8,891 bases of DNA from Natrialbaceae archaeon Tc-Br11_E2g1 (GCA_001564255.1 LKNC01000097.1:1-8891), one strand, 5' to 3'; shown: positions 1-7,274, numbered from the stretch's first letter. Notes: generated from the sequence alone by a model not told the origin. Program-made: numbers and translations.

Positions 1-1301
1 AGGGTCGTGACGTCCCCGATCGATCGCAGTGTCGACCAGGCGGTCTCCGCTTCGGGGTCGCCGAGGACGGGACCGACGAGCGAGCGGAACTTCTCCCGGA
101 TCGTCGATTCGGCGAACGGACGGTTCGCGCCGCCTCGAGCGTGGGAAACCGTCGCCGAGACGGGCTCCCCGTCGCGGACGATGGTGACGCGTGCACCCCG
201 GCTGTCCGGAACGGCGTCGGCGAACGCCGGCGTCGACTCGAGGGTGACTCGCGAGGCGAGGTCGTAGACCTCCTCGGTCAGGGCCGTCGGTTCGAACGCG
301 TCCTTTCCCGCGTGGCCGTGGACGATCCGGGAGGCGACGGCGAAGGGGATCGAGAACTTCCCGGCGAGGCGGGACTCCGGGCGGGGATCGGAGAGCGTGG
401 CCGCTGCGGGATAGGTTTCGATCGCGATCGAGTCGATCACGTCGGCCTCGAGTGACGTCTCGACGGCGAGTTCGTCGACCGCGTCGAGTGACGGGTGGGT
501 GTACCGGCAGGCGGCGTGGATCTTGAAGTAGCCCTCGAGGATCTCCCAGTGGTCCCCCGGATCCTCGGTGGGGAGTGAGTCGACCCCGTCCGCGGCGGCG
601 GACTCGAGGTGGGTGGTGATGCCGTCTTCGACGCCGGTGAACCCGGCTCGAGCCTGTTCGAGGGCGGCGATCGCGTCGGGGGCGACCATCCCGGCGTAGG
701 TGTCCCTGACCGTCGCGCCCTCGAGGGCGGCTTCGAACCGCGTGTGTTGTGCGTGGTTCGCCGCGATGTCGAGTGCGGTCCGTGTCGTCTCGGCGTCGAC
801 ACCCTCGTAGTTCGCGAGCGCCGCCGTGGCCCCCACGACGCCCCAGACGCCGTGTGGGTGGTAGCCGGGGGCGAGCGGGGTACACGCTCTGGCGACGCGA
901 ACGGCGGTCTCGTAGCCGGCGACGAACGCCGGGAGAAACGCCGAGACGGGACCATCGTCGGCTTCGGCGACGGCCAGGAGCGTCGGGAGGACGTGGATCG
1001 CCGGATGGCCGGCCGCCCGTTTGTGCCCCTCGTCGAGTTCGAGGGTCGTTCCGGCGATCCCGTTGAGCATCGCGGCCTGTTGTGCCGGGAGTGACGTGTC
1101 CGTTCCGAGGACCGTTGCCCGACCGCCGTGGCGGGCCCCATACTGGCCACGGAGCGTGCTCACCGGTTCGGTCGTCGACCCGCCGACGATCGCGCCGGCG
1201 GTATCGGCGACGACGATCCCGGTGCGATCGAGAACGTCATCGGGGAGGTCCTCGAGGGTGAGGTCGGCGACGAACGCCGGGAGGGGCGAGCTGGCGGTCA
1301 T
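1..1301 (-). CDS. MmgE/PrpD family protein (C-terminus cut by window edge)
   Basis: The reading frame is open from ATG at 1301 to the left edge (433 full codons, no stop), so only a short C-terminal piece should be missing against the family's usual 450-480 residues. MmgE/PrpD enzymes include 2-methylcitrate dehydratase, cis-aconitate decarboxylase and iminodisuccinate epimerase; they act on small di- and tricarboxylates in the cytoplasm. Visible hallmarks are a helical N-terminal domain with VVADTAGAIVGG (residues 30-41), LELDEGHKRAAGHPA (87-101, with D90 and H99), a 'RDTYAGMVAPDAIAALEQA' segment, and the K260...C265-R266...H269 cluster (KIHAACRYTH) of the lid domain. The start overlaps the LivM stop as ATGA, so it should be translated with the importer and probably acts on the imported compound or a product of it. 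Only a weak GGGGA lies upstream, which fits translational coupling. The family call is firm; the substrate is unknown. Confidence 0.9.
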   Translation of the reverse strand, partial: MTASSPLPAFVADLTLEDLPDDVLDRTGIVVADTAGAIVGGSTTEPVSTLRGQYGARHGGRATVLGTDTSLPAQQAAMLNGIAGTTLELDEGHKRAAGHPAIHVLPTLLAVAEADDGPVSAFLPAFVAGYETAVRVARACTPLAPGYHPHGVWGVVGATAALANYEGVDAETTRTALDIAANHAQHTRFEAALEGATVRDTYAGMVAPDAIAALEQARAGFTGVEDGITTHLESAAADGVDSLPTEDPGDHWEILEGYFKIHAACRYTHPSLDAVDELAVETSLEADVIDSIAIETYPAAATLSDPRPESRLAGKFSIPFAVASRIVHGHAGKDAFEPTALTEEVYDLASRVTLESTPAFADAVPDSRGARVTIVRDGEPVSATVSHARGGANRPFAESTIREKFRSLVGPVLGDPEAETAWSTLRSIGDVTT

Positions 1302-2431
1302 TCACTCGAGTCCCCGTCGGTATCGGTGTCGTCACCGAGGGCACTCTCGTACAGGCCACTGTCCTCGAGGGCAGCCAGGAGCCGTTTCGGCCAGGAGATG
1401 ACACCTTTCGGGCTGTAGAGGACGATGCCGATCAGGAGTACGCCGTAGACGATGCGGTCGAACCCGGGCAGATCGACCGCCTGCCGGGCGAACTCGCTGG
1501 TCGGGATGACGATGAACGCGCCGATGATCGGTCCGAGGACCGTGCCGATACCGCCGACGATCGCCGGCAACAACACCTCGACGTTGATGAGGATGTCGTA
1601 GACGGTTTCGGGGCGGATCGTGTCGAAGTACATCGCCCAAAAGGCCCCCGCCCACGCGGTGAAAAAGGCGCTTACGGTGGTCCCGAACAGTTTGTACCGG
1701 TAGGTCGGAATTCCGGCGGCCGCGGCGGCGTTTTCGTCCTCGCGGATCGCGAACAGATAGAGCCCGAGTCTGGACTGTTTGATCGCGAGTGAGACGGCGG
1801 TGACGACGATCAGGAACGTCAGGATCACGTAGTAGTAGGGCAACAGCGTCTCGAACTGGAAGGCGAGCAGGCCGTACCCGTCGGCGTACGCGCGGGGAAG
1901 GGGCTTGAAGAAGCCACTCGCCCCGCCGAGTTGTGGGACGGTGTTGAACGTAAACCGGAGCAGTTCGGCGAACGCGAGCGTCGCCAGCGCGAAGTAGTGA
2001 CCCCGCAGATCGTAGCGGAAACACAACACGCCGACCAACAGCCCGTACAGTCCGGCGACGACCGCGCCGACGATCATCCCGAGCCACGGGTTCAATCCGA
2101 CGACGTTCAACAGGAGGATCGTCCCGTAGGCCCCGAGACCGAAGTACGCGGCGTGGCCAAAGGAGAACTGCCCGGTGTATCCGGACATCATGTTCCAGGC
2201 CTGCCCGGTCGTCGCCCAGACGAGCGTGATGACCAGCATGTGGACGCTCACCCAGGAGCCGAGACTGAACCCGAACGCATAGAGGTTCAGCGTGAGTGGG
2301 AGGACGGCCAGCACGCCGAAGATCAGCGTGAGCAAAAGCGGCGTCGAATACCACTCGGCACGGAAGGTTCGGTACCTGACTCGGAGTTCGTCCAGACGAG
2401 CCGAGAGACCGCCGGCCGTCGACTCACTCAC
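1298..2431 (-). CDS. ABC transporter permease, LivM type (branched-chain amino acid/HAAT family)
   Basis: This is the second integral-membrane subunit of the importer, pairing with the LivH-type protein to form the translocation channel. With GTG at 2431 it is 377 residues. It has a hydrophilic N-terminus, then about eight to ten hydrophobic segments from residue 31 on. Family signatures are SGYTGQFSFGHAAYFGLGAY (83-102), the 'LRGHYFALATLAFAELLRF' segment, the cytoplasmic coupling-loop-like IREDENAAAAAGI (229-241), and 'PAIVGGIGTVLGPIIGAF' near the C-terminus, which ends in an acidic tail typical of halophiles. GTG at 2431 is chosen because GGAGGTG lies 6 bases before it; upstream in-frame GTGs at 2440 and 2437 fall on or directly against that site. 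The gene overlaps livH by 8 bp upstream and the MmgE/PrpD gene by 4 bp downstream, so all three are probably translationally coupled. The cargo cannot be read from the sequence. Confidence 0.93.
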   Translation of the reverse strand: MSESTAGGLSARLDELRVRYRTFRAEWYSTPLLLTLIFGVLAVLPLTLNLYAFGFSLGSWVSVHMLVITLVWATTGQAWNMMSGYTGQFSFGHAAYFGLGAYGTILLLNVVGLNPWLGMIVGAVVAGLYGLLVGVLCFRYDLRGHYFALATLAFAELLRFTFNTVPQLGGASGFFKPLPRAYADGYGLLAFQFETLLPYYYVILTFLIVVTAVSLAIKQSRLGLYLFAIREDENAAAAAGIPTYRYKLFGTTVSAFFTAWAGAFWAMYFDTIRPETVYDILINVEVLLPAIVGGIGTVLGPIIGAFIVIPTSEFARQAVDLPGFDRIVYGVLLIGIVLYSPKGVISWPKRLLAALEDSGLYESALGDDTDTDGDSSE

Positions 2432-3377
2432 CGGCACCACCTCCGAACAGTCCTTCGGGTTTCAACAGCAACACGAGGATGAAAATCAGGAAGATGGCGA
2501 TCTGATACCCCGACCCCGGAAGGAAGAACTGCCCGAACACGTGGACGAAACCGATGATCATCCCGCCGACCAGTGCGCCGGGGAACGACCCCAGTCCGCC
2601 GAGAACGACGATCACGAACGCGTTGATCAGGTACGTATCGCCGAGATGGGGGTTGATCTGCTGGAACAGCGGGATGACGGCCCCGGCGAGACCGGCGAGG
2701 GCCGCGCCGAGACCGAACGTCAGGTAGTCGATCCGCGGGACGTTGATCCCGACGTACTGGGCGGCCTCGCGGTTGTCCGCGGCTGCACGGATCGCCCGCC
2801 CGGTCTGTGTATACTGGAGGAACACCCAGAACACGCCGACCGAGAAGACGGCCAACACGAGCGCGTACAGTTGCCCTTCCGGAAGGAAGACGCCACCGAC
2901 CCCGAGAGAACCGAGGTCGACGTCGAGGCTCTGTGGGTCCGCCGAGAAGGCGATCTCGATCGCACTGACGAGGATCAACAGCACGCCGAAGGTGACGATC
3001 AGCTGGTTTTCCTGCGGTGCTTCGATGATCGGGGCGATCGTGGCAAGATGGACGACGACGCCGAGGACGAACAGGACGCCGACCGCCACCGGGATCGTCA
3101 GGAACGGGTTGAGGCCGAGTTCGTTCGTCAGCCACCAGACGGTGTACATCCCGACGACCATCATCGCACCGTGTGCGAAGTTGATGACGTCCATAACGCC
3201 GAAGATCATCGTCAACCCGAGCGCCACGAGCCCGTAAATCCCACCGAGCAAGACGGCGAACGCGAGCAACTGCAACAGCGTCGATGGGCGGATAAACAGG
3301 GGCTCAGCTGCCGGGGCCACCACCGAGCCGAGCAACTGGAGGAGAGGTCCCCGTGCGGTAAGGAGGGTAAAAGACAT
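2424..3377 (-). CDS. ABC transporter permease, LivH type (branched-chain amino acid/HAAT family)
   Basis: First integral-membrane subunit of the importer, 317 residues, matching the roughly 290-320 of the family. After an N-terminal stretch of about 30 residues it is almost wholly hydrophobic, with about eight membrane spans. Signatures are GGIYGLVALGLTMIFGVMDV (45-64) running into INFAHGAMM (65-73), the coupling-helix-like region RAAADNREAAQYVGIN, and near the C-terminus 'FVIVVLGGLGSFPGALVGG'. It starts 23 bp after the binding-protein stop and overlaps the LivM-type start by 8 bp. No Shine-Dalgarno site is seen before ATG 3377 although it appears to be an internal operon gene. The family call is firm; substrate specificity is set mainly by the binding protein and is unknown. 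Confidence 0.94.
   Translation of the reverse strand: MSFTLLTARGPLLQLLGSVVAPAAEPLFIRPSTLLQLLAFAVLLGGIYGLVALGLTMIFGVMDVINFAHGAMMVVGMYTVWWLTNELGLNPFLTIPVAVGVLFVLGVVVHLATIAPIIEAPQENQLIVTFGVLLILVSAIEIAFSADPQSLDVDLGSLGVGGVFLPEGQLYALVLAVFSVGVFWVFLQYTQTGRAIRAAADNREAAQYVGINVPRIDYLTFGLGAALAGLAGAVIPLFQQINPHLGDTYLINAFVIVVLGGLGSFPGALVGGMIIGFVHVFGQFFLPGSGYQIAIFLIFILVLLLKPEGLFGGGAGE
2438..2444 (-). promoter_or_regulatory. Shine-Dalgarno site for the LivM-type gene
   Basis: GGAGGTG lies inside the end of the LivH-type gene, 6 bases before GTG at 2431. It decides between three in-frame GTG codons (2440, 2437, 2431) in favour of the last. Confidence 0.6.
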
Positions 3378-3400
3378 GTGAGTAGTATAATTTCAGTGGG

Positions 3401-4642
3401 TTACAGATCGAGGTCGCTTTCGGCGAACTCATCGGGGGCGACGACGCGGTCCTCGAGGTCCTGGACCTGGAACAGAGGTGCCAGTGCGTTCTCGTTTTCC
3501 CCGTTTTCGTCGAAGGTGACCGGCGGCATCGCGGCGATGTGGTCGGTCACTTCGATCTCGCCGAGTGCGTCGTTGATGTCGTCCGGGTCCGAGGAGCCCG
3601 CCTCCTCGATCGCCGCGATAATGACTTCCGTCGACGCGTAGGTCATCGCGACGTTGGCGTCGAACGATTGGTCGAACTCCGCTTCGAACCGATCCCGAAC
3701 CTCCTCGGCTCGCTCGTCGACGGGGTTGAGCGCGAAGTTCGTCGCGAGTGCGCCCTCGGCCGTCTCGCCCATCTCCTCGAGCGCGCTGCGGTCGTTGAGC
3801 GCCTCGTTCGAACAGCCGGCGAAAAACGGCGGCTGGTAGTTCTGGTCGTCCATCGCCCGGACGAGTTCGACGGTCTCCGCCTCGTAGGAGACGGCGATCA
3901 CCACGTCGGGGTCCGCTTCCTGGAGCTGTGTGACCTGCGTGTCGGCGGTCTCACCGAAGGCGATGCCGACTTCCTCGATCACTTCGATGCCGTTTTCGGG
4001 CAACTCCTCTTGGAGGCTGTCGCGGACGGACTGCCCGAAGTCGATGTCGATGTAGTAGATCCCCGCAGTCTCGACGTCCTGGCCGGAATCGCGTATCGCC
4101 TCGGACAGCAACTCGGCGTGGTCGATCGCCATCTGTCGTGCCCGGGGCTGTGGGCGGTAGACGTAGTTCAGTCCGGCGTCCTGAAGGATGTCGTCGGCGA
4201 CCGACACCGAGATGACGAACGGAACACCCGCCCGCTCGGCCGCCCGGGTTGCCGCGTTGGTGACCGGCGAGGAGAAACAACCGGTGAGGACGTCCGCCCC
4301 GTCGTCGATCAACTCGTCGGAGACCTCGCCGCCGAGTTCCTGTTCGCCCTGGTTGTCCTCGCTGATGACCTCGAGTTCGGCCCCGTCCATCGACTCGATG
4401 CCGCCGTTTTCGTTTTTGATCATCGCGGCGAGTTGGACGGCGTTGTCCATTCGGGTACCGGTCCCACCGAGATCACCGCTCAGCGGGTGGTTGGATCCGA
4501 TCACGACCGTGTCAGTGTCCCCGTTCCCGTTATCGTCCGCGGATGGATCGTCGCCGATACATCCCGCGAGGCCGACGAGGCCGGCGGCCCCGGCGAGTTT
4601 GACGAAGTCACGTCTTCGTGTAGTTGTGTTAGGTCTTGCCAT
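3401..4642 (-). CDS. Tat-exported lipoprotein substrate-binding protein (Peripla_BP_6/LivJ type)
   Basis: This is the extracellular solute receptor of the importer, 413 residues. The N-terminus has a twin-arginine motif RRDFVK (10-15), a short hydrophobic stretch and the lipobox LAGC (25-28), so the mature protein should be lipid-anchored at C28 on the outer face of the membrane. A flexible acidic linker (about 29-44) follows. The type I periplasmic-binding fold begins at VVIGSNHPLSGDLGGTG, with 'ELEVISEDNQGE' and 'GVPFVISVSVADD' in the first lobe and 'DPDVVIAVSYEAETVELVRAMDD' in the second; this layout is that of the Leu/Ile/Val, amide and aromatic-acid receptors. The protein is extremely acidic, as expected for a haloarchaeal surface protein. 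It lies 108 bp after the ATPase gene, with its own TATA box, and 23 bp before the LivH-type gene. Ligand unknown. Confidence 0.94.
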   Translation of the reverse strand: MARPNTTTRRRDFVKLAGAAGLVGLAGCIGDDPSADDNGNGDTDTVVIGSNHPLSGDLGGTGTRMDNAVQLAAMIKNENGGIESMDGAELEVISEDNQGEQELGGEVSDELIDDGADVLTGCFSSPVTNAATRAAERAGVPFVISVSVADDILQDAGLNYVYRPQPRARQMAIDHAELLSEAIRDSGQDVETAGIYYIDIDFGQSVRDSLQEELPENGIEVIEEVGIAFGETADTQVTQLQEADPDVVIAVSYEAETVELVRAMDDQNYQPPFFAGCSNEALNDRSALEEMGETAEGALATNFALNPVDERAEEVRDRFEAEFDQSFDANVAMTYASTEVIIAAIEEAGSSDPDDINDALGEIEVTDHIAAMPPVTFDENGENENALAPLFQVQDLEDRVVAPDEFAESDLDL

Positions 4643-4663
4643 GCAAAGGGTGGGGGCCCATAG

Positions 4664-4671
4664 TAAATATA
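4664..4671 (-). promoter_or_regulatory. Archaeal TATA box for the binding-protein gene
   Basis: TATATTTA on the minus strand is centred about 25 bases before ATG 4642, preceded by an A-rich BRE-like GGAAAACA. This spacing places transcription start at or next to the ATG (leaderless), and there is no Shine-Dalgarno site before that ATG. It would act as an internal promoter of the transport operon. Confidence 0.6.
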
Positions 4672-4704
4672 TGTTTTCCTTTGGACCGATCTTTTCGACA
4701 TCTA

Positions 4705-4727
4705 CAGACGTATCCGACGTATATCTG
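4705..4727. repeat. Short direct repeat/imperfect dyad upstream of the binding-protein promoter
   Basis: GACGTAT occurs twice in a row at 9 bp spacing (4707-4713 and 4716-4722). The whole 23 bp block is also a partial dyad, with CAGA at one end and TCTG at the other. It sits about 65-85 bases before ATG 4642, just above the TATA/BRE region, a place where a regulator could bind. No known operator is recognised, and a chance origin is possible. Confidence 0.3.
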
Positions 4728-4750
4728 CTACCAAGAACGGTTGCCAGGGG

Positions 4751-6367
4751 TCACTCGAGGCCGAGATAGAGGTCGACGAGTTCGTCCTCGTCGAGTAACT
4801 CACGGGCCGGCCCCTCGAACTGGAGTGTCCCCTGTGCGAGGATGTAGACGTAGTTGGCGATTCGAAGCGCTTCCCTGACGTTTTGTTCGATCAGGATCAC
4901 CTGAGCGCCCTGTTCGACCAGCGTCTCGGCCATGTCGAAGACGTCGTCGATGAGCGAGGGGGCCAGGCCACTCGAGGGCTCATCGAGCAGGTACAGGTCG
5001 GAGCCGGTCATCATCGCCCGACCGAAGCTCAACATCATCTGCTGGCCACCCGAGAGGGAGTTGCCCGTTGCACCCAGTTTGTCCTCGAGGGCCGGAAACG
5101 CCTCGAGGACCGACTCGAGGCGCTCCCGGCGAACCTCCCGGTCGTCGACCCGGTAACCGCCGAGCAGGAGGTTTTCCCGGACGGTCATGTCGCCGAAGAT
5201 GCCGCCGTCCTGTGGGAGCATCACCATACCGTGGTCGACGTTTTCGGCCGCGTTCGATCCGGTAATGTCCGTCTCACCGTAGTGAATGGAGCCGGACCAG
5301 ACCGGAACTGCACCCACGAGCGCTTTGAGCAGCGTGGATTTCCCGCTTCCGTTGGGCCCGAAGATACACGTGACACCGTCGTGGCTCCGCACCGAAACGT
5401 CCTCGATGACCGTGTGGTTGCCGTATCCGGTGACGAGGTTCTCGGCGACCAGACGGTTTTCCGCCGGGGAGGCCTCCGGCACTGCCTGTGAGAGTGCGGC
5501 CGCCGCGCTCACGCCCCCCGACGTCGTGGCCCCACCGGTGCCCGTCCCGGCGGACGCCTCGCCGCCGGCGCTCGCCCGTGGCCCCTGTCGGGTGTTCTTC
5601 TCGAGGGTGTCCTCGAGTCCGGCGTGGTGGTCGGTTCGCTCCCCGAGGTACGCCTCCCTGACGCGTTCGTCGCTGGTCACGGTCTCGAAGTCCCCTTGCA
5701 TCACGATCTGCCCCTGGTTCAGGACGGAGACGCGATCGGTCAGTCCCGAGATGACGCTCATGTCGTGTTCGATGATCACGAAGGTTCGCCCTTCGGTCGC
5801 GTTTAGCTCCCGGAGGTGCTCGAGGATGCGTTCTTGCAGGGCGGGGTTTACACCTGCAGTGGGCTCGTCTAACATGACACACGCCGGGTCGAGCATCAGG
5901 ATCCGGCCGAGTTCGAGCAGTTGCTGTTGCCCGCCGCTTATGTCGCTCGCCTCGTGTTCGGCGATGTGGTCGATCTCGAGTTGCTCGAGGATCTCCTGGG
6001 CCCGCGCGCGTTTTTCCGTCGGGATCCGCAGCCCGGAACCGAGACCGCCGGTGTAGACGCTCAGGAGGTTCTCCCGAACGGTGAGATCCGCGAACGGCGA
6101 CGCGATCTGGAACGTCCGGCCGAGACCCTGTCTTGCGATCTCGTCCGGACCCATGTTCGTAACCTCCGTCCCGTCGAAGAAGACCCGGCCGCCGTCGGCG
6201 TCGTAGAACCCTGTGACCGTATTGAAAAACGTCGATTTACCGCTCCCGTTCGGCCCGATGATCCCGTGGATCTCCCCCCGTTCGACGCCCAGGGAGATGC
6301 CGTCGTTGGCAACCAGGTTTCCGAAGGTCTTCGTAAGGCCGTCCGTCTCGAGTATGTAGTCGCTCAC
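4751..6367 (-). CDS. Fused ABC transporter ATPase, LivG-like plus LivF-like domains in one chain
   Basis: Energy-coupling subunit of the importer, acting at the cytoplasmic face. At 538 residues it is twice the usual size of LivG or LivF because both are joined. Domain 1 (about 1-242) is LivG-like: Walker A GPNGSGKST (38-46), GLGRTFQ (81-87), signature ISGGQQQ (143-149), Walker B CVMLDEP (163-169), switch H201 in IEHDMS. A Gly/Ala/Ser/Thr-rich linker follows (about 243-303). Domain 2 (about 304-538) is LivF-like: Walker A GPNGSGKST (337-345), VMLPQDGGIFGDMTVRENL (382-400), signature LSGGQQ (438-443), Walker B LYLLDEP (458-464), and the LivF-style EQN (494-496) where other ATPases have the switch His. 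GTG 6367 is preferred over in-frame GTG 6385 (544 residues): it gives the usual N-terminus and lies about 25 bases after a TATA-like element. It is the first gene of the transport run and faces away from the SDR gene. Confidence 0.93.
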   Translation of the reverse strand: MSDYILETDGLTKTFGNLVANDGISLGVERGEIHGIIGPNGSGKSTFFNTVTGFYDADGGRVFFDGTEVTNMGPDEIARQGLGRTFQIASPFADLTVRENLLSVYTGGLGSGLRIPTEKRARAQEILEQLEIDHIAEHEASDISGGQQQLLELGRILMLDPACVMLDEPTAGVNPALQERILEHLRELNATEGRTFVIIEHDMSVISGLTDRVSVLNQGQIVMQGDFETVTSDERVREAYLGERTDHHAGLEDTLEKNTRQGPRASAGGEASAGTGTGGATTSGGVSAAAALSQAVPEASPAENRLVAENLVTGYGNHTVIEDVSVRSHDGVTCIFGPNGSGKSTLLKALVGAVPVWSGSIHYGETDITGSNAAENVDHGMVMLPQDGGIFGDMTVRENLLLGGYRVDDREVRRERLESVLEAFPALEDKLGATGNSLSGGQQMMLSFGRAMMTGSDLYLLDEPSSGLAPSLIDDVFDMAETLVEQGAQVILIEQNVREALRIANYVYILAQGTLQFEGPARELLDEDELVDLYLGLE

Positions 6368-6388
6368 AGCCGTATATCCGAACACGAG

Positions 6389-6395
6389 AACATAA
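6389..6395 (-). promoter_or_regulatory. Putative TATA box for the fused ATPase gene
   Basis: TTATGTT on the minus strand is centred about 25 bases before GTG 6367, which would give a leaderless message. No Shine-Dalgarno site precedes either 6367 or 6385. The match to a TATA consensus is moderate, so this is tentative. Confidence 0.4.
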
Positions 6396-6458
6396 GAGTT
6401 TGCTAGTCAACCCCACGTCCGCGTTCCACGAGGGAGCGTCCGTCCCGCCCCCGGAACG

Positions 6459-6463
6459 TATAA
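6459..6463 (+). promoter_or_regulatory. Putative TATA box for the SDR gene
   Basis: TATAA lies in the divergent intergenic region, centred 28 bases before ATG 6489. If used, transcription would start at about the ATG. That conflicts with the ribosome-binding site seen at 6477-6482, so either this box or that site may be unused. Confidence 0.4.
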
Positions 6464-6476
6464 CACGGATCGGTTC

Positions 6477-6482
6477 GAGGAG
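6477..6482 (+). promoter_or_regulatory. Shine-Dalgarno site for the SDR gene
   Basis: GAGGAG ends 6 bases before ATG 6489, ideal spacing. It supports this start even though it leaves about 20 extra residues before the Rossmann fold. Confidence 0.55.
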
Positions 6483-6488
6483 TAGACG

Positions 6489-7274
6489 ATGACACGGCAA
6501 CCGATCAGCGACGGCGGGGACACGACGGACCCGTCCGGGAGAGAGCAGTGGTTCGACGGACGAACGGCGATCGTCACGGGCGCATCACGGGGGATCGGGC
6601 GCGCCTGTGCGCTCACGCTCGCCGAACGCGGCGCACGGGTCGTCGCCGGCGACGTTATCGACTGTACCGACCTCGTCGAGACCGCCGGGGGGCTCCCCGG
6701 CGAGGTCCGGGCGGTCGACGCCGACGTCAGAGAGCCCGCCGACCTCGAGGCCGTAGTCGACGTCGCAGGACGCGTCGACGTCCTCGTCAACAACGCCGGC
6801 GTCGTCGCCCGCGAACCGATCGACGAGTTGACCCCCGAAAAGTGGCACAGGGTCATCGAGACGAACCTTACGGGTGCGTACAACGCCGTCAGGGCGGCCA
6901 GGGAGCCACTGTGTGAGTCCGGCGGGGTGATCGTCACGATCTCCTCGTTGCTCAGCCACGTCACCTATCCGAAACGGGTCGCCTACAGCTCCTCGAAAGG
7001 CGGTCTCGACGCGATGACGCGGGCGCTCGCCGCGGAACTCGGCCCCGACGGGGTCCGTGCCAACGCGGTCAACCCCGGGTTCATCCGGACGGAAATGACA
7101 CGGGAACACCTCGAGGGCGGCAACGAGGACGCGTTCCGGGAGAAAACCGCGATCGATCGGCTCGGCGACCCCGCAGACGTCGCCGACGCGGTCGCCTTTC
7201 TCGCGAGCGACCACGCCGCGTTCATAAGCGGCGAGACGGTCCTGATCGACGGTGGCCAGGCAGCACTCGGCTAG
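6489..7274 (+). CDS. Short-chain dehydrogenase/reductase (SDR), FabG-like
   Basis: A classical SDR of 261 residues, a cytoplasmic NAD(P)-dependent alcohol/ketone oxidoreductase. Residues 1-22 are a polar extension before the Rossmann fold. The cofactor loop is TGASRGIG (30-37), the acidic residue ending beta-2 is D55 (VVAGD), which usually means NAD(H) over NADP(H), and NNAG is at 101-104. The catalytic set is N126, S153, Y166 and K170 (YSSSK), with the usual 13-residue Ser-Tyr spacing. 'NAVNPGFIRTEM' and the C-terminal 'ISGETVLIDGGQ' are standard for 3-oxoacyl-ACP-reductase-like SDRs. It is transcribed away from the importer and converges on the luciferase-like gene 23 bp downstream. Sequence alone cannot separate fatty-acid, polyol or xenobiotic dehydrogenase roles; a catabolic role linked to the importer is inference. 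Confidence 0.93.
   Translation: MTRQPISDGGDTTDPSGREQWFDGRTAIVTGASRGIGRACALTLAERGARVVAGDVIDCTDLVETAGGLPGEVRAVDADVREPADLEAVVDVAGRVDVLVNNAGVVAREPIDELTPEKWHRVIETNLTGAYNAVRAAREPLCESGGVIVTISSLLSHVTYPKRVAYSSSKGGLDAMTRALAAELGPDGVRANAVNPGFIRTEMTREHLEGGNEDAFREKTAIDRLGDPADVADAVAFLASDHAAFISGETVLIDGGQAALG

Noticed and set aside
437..1150. A 237-residue minus-strand open frame within the MmgE/PrpD region
   Set aside because: It is in a different frame from the MmgE/PrpD gene, rich in Arg/Ser/Pro/Thr with no recognisable fold. The true frame stays open to the window edge.
3378..3400. TATA-like ATTATACT between the receptor and LivH-type genes as a separate promoter
   Set aside because: It lies only about 11 bases before ATG 3377, so transcription from it would start inside the gene. 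The gap is too short and the genes are better read as one unit.
2292..3641. A 449-residue plus-strand open frame opposite the two permeases and the end of the receptor
   Set aside because: The translation is almost all charged residues (Glu, Asp, His, Arg, Gln) with no fold pattern, and the opposite strand encodes clear LivH/LivM/receptor proteins. It is a codon-bias shadow.
3539..4663. A 374-residue plus-strand open frame opposite the binding-protein gene
   Set aside because: It reads as the complement of a GC-rich acidic gene (Val/Asp/Arg-rich, no domain). The minus-strand lipoprotein is unambiguous.
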